DNA from: Candidatus Bacteroides intestinipullorum
Lineage (GTDB): Bacteria > Bacteroidota > Bacteroidia > Bacteroidales > Bacteroidaceae
Assembly (NCBI GenBank): GCA_018883785.1
Contig: JAHLFO010000111.1
Coordinates: 1-64,000 of the forward strand
DNA length: 64,000 nt
Direction: 5' to 3'
In this document: in pieces, positions 63,601 through 64,000 of the stretch
Layout of the letters: every line of letters starts with the position of its first letter
How positions within the stretch are numbered: position 1 is the first letter of the stretch
Translations under genes and position numbers: made by a program
Notes under the pieces: model-generated
The model's database searches: none
What the model was told of the DNA's origin: nothing
What the model saw: the letters and a program-made list of their open reading frames with translations, nothing else

Positions 63601-64000
63601 TTCCCTTCCCGATCTTCTTGAAAACAACTAATATCTTCGTGAACAGGAGTACGGCAAATCTCGAACGGCGTATTTTGCAGGTGTGCGAAGGCCACACCTT
63701 GTTTGCTGGTGCCAACCCAAATTGTATTCTTATCGTCTTTATAGAAACAGCTGATATGGTTACTGGATAATGCAAAGGGATGGCCCGGATGGCTATGCAA
63801 GTGTTTGAAATGCCTTAAGCTTTTGTCTTCTACAAAGATGCCTTGGCTGTTAGTACCTATCCATATATTGCCTTCGCCATCGTCGATAATAGAGTTGATC
63901 AATTCCGTCTTTAGCATTTCTATACAGGAGATATAGAGAGAACGATGGTCTTTTGTATCAAAACAACTGATACCTTGTCTATTCTTGCCATAACACCACA
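60668..64000 (-). pseudogene. Hybrid two-component system regulator, disrupted and cut by the window edge
   Basis: Read in order on the minus strand, the parts are those of one HTCS protein. Beta-propeller sensor repeats come first (open from the edge; e.g. NIWIGTNSQGIF, NLWIGTFSHGLY). A Y_Y_Y domain, a membrane helix (about 62265-62330) and HisKA with FFTNISHDLRTPLS follow. The rest is HATPase with ILYNLLTNALKYNHEGG, a receiver with IISDVMMPVMDG and ITKPFN, and an AraC-type HTH. A one-base frameshift near 62092-62101 separates the phospho-acceptor His from the ATPase, and an in-frame TAG at 60968-60970 separates the receiver from the HTH. As a single protein it is dead unless the lesions are sequencing errors. 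An ATG four bases after the TAG could start a free HTH domain. The sensor half is A+T-rich, the rest G+C-rich. Confidence 0.88.

Overview
The window looks like a chromosomal segment of a gut-type Bacteroidales species (Bacteroides sensu lato). The evidence is SusC/SusD pairs, a hybrid two-component regulator, a GldH lipoprotein, BACON-domain and fimbrillin-type lipoproteins, and promoters of the Bacteroides type (-7 element TAnnTTTG with an upstream TTTG) in front of many genes. Base composition is near 50% G+C overall, with A+T-richer islands: the restriction locus at the left edge, the fimbrillin-type gene at 41.8-43.7 kb, and the sensor half of the regulator at the right edge. The species cannot be named from the sequence alone.

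Layout. 0-3 kb: minus-strand type I restriction-modification locus with hsdM, an overlapping RhuM-Fic/Doc gene, the start of another gene at the edge, and a truncated HTH-regulator remnant. 3.1-5.3 kb: tRNA-Phe, malate dehydrogenase and a CvfB-like S1 protein. 5.4-11.1 kb: a five-gene MacAB/TolC-type efflux operon. 11.3-14.1 kb: ROK sugar kinase, YihY-type membrane protein and RNase P RNA. 14.4-25.9 kb: dnaK, a metallophosphatase/nucleotidase with rfbC, tex with a leucine-rich-repeat protein, an ABC-F ATPase, and grpE-dnaJ. 26-29.7 kb: an isolated Wzz/Wza polysaccharide-export pair. 30-41.4 kb: tRNA-Pro and a polysaccharide utilization locus made of a SusR-like one-component regulator, susC, susD, a surface glycan-binding protein with a duplicated module, and a BACON-GH16 endo-glucanase that suggests a beta-1,3(-1,4)-glucan target. 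41.4-43.7 kb: tRNA-Thr and a fimbrillin/FISUMP lipoprotein. 43.8-48.8 kb: metF, holB, ricT, gldH and mltG in one direction. 48.9-52.5 kb: iorA-iorB-paaK for aryl-pyruvate and aryl-acetate metabolism. 52.6-57.8 kb: a small exported protein, an SGNH/MBOAT acylation pair, and a NapH/NapG-like iron-sulfur membrane protein. 58-64 kb: a GH20 lipoprotein and a hybrid two-component regulator broken by a frameshift and an amber stop.

Several gene sets work together. DnaK, GrpE and DnaJ form one chaperone machine encoded at two places. The efflux operon carries every part needed to span both membranes. The GH16 locus has regulator, transporter, binding proteins and enzyme in one direction, with repeated TTGGCGTA boxes ahead of susC that could be the regulator's site. 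The GH20 gene sits beside a regulator that is probably non-functional as a single protein.

No obviously new multi-gene system was found. The most unusual structure is a set of short intergenic tandem repeats with a period of about 22 bp at five or six separate loci. They differ in sequence between families but share unit length and low copy number. One array lies in the predicted leader of the ABC-F gene.
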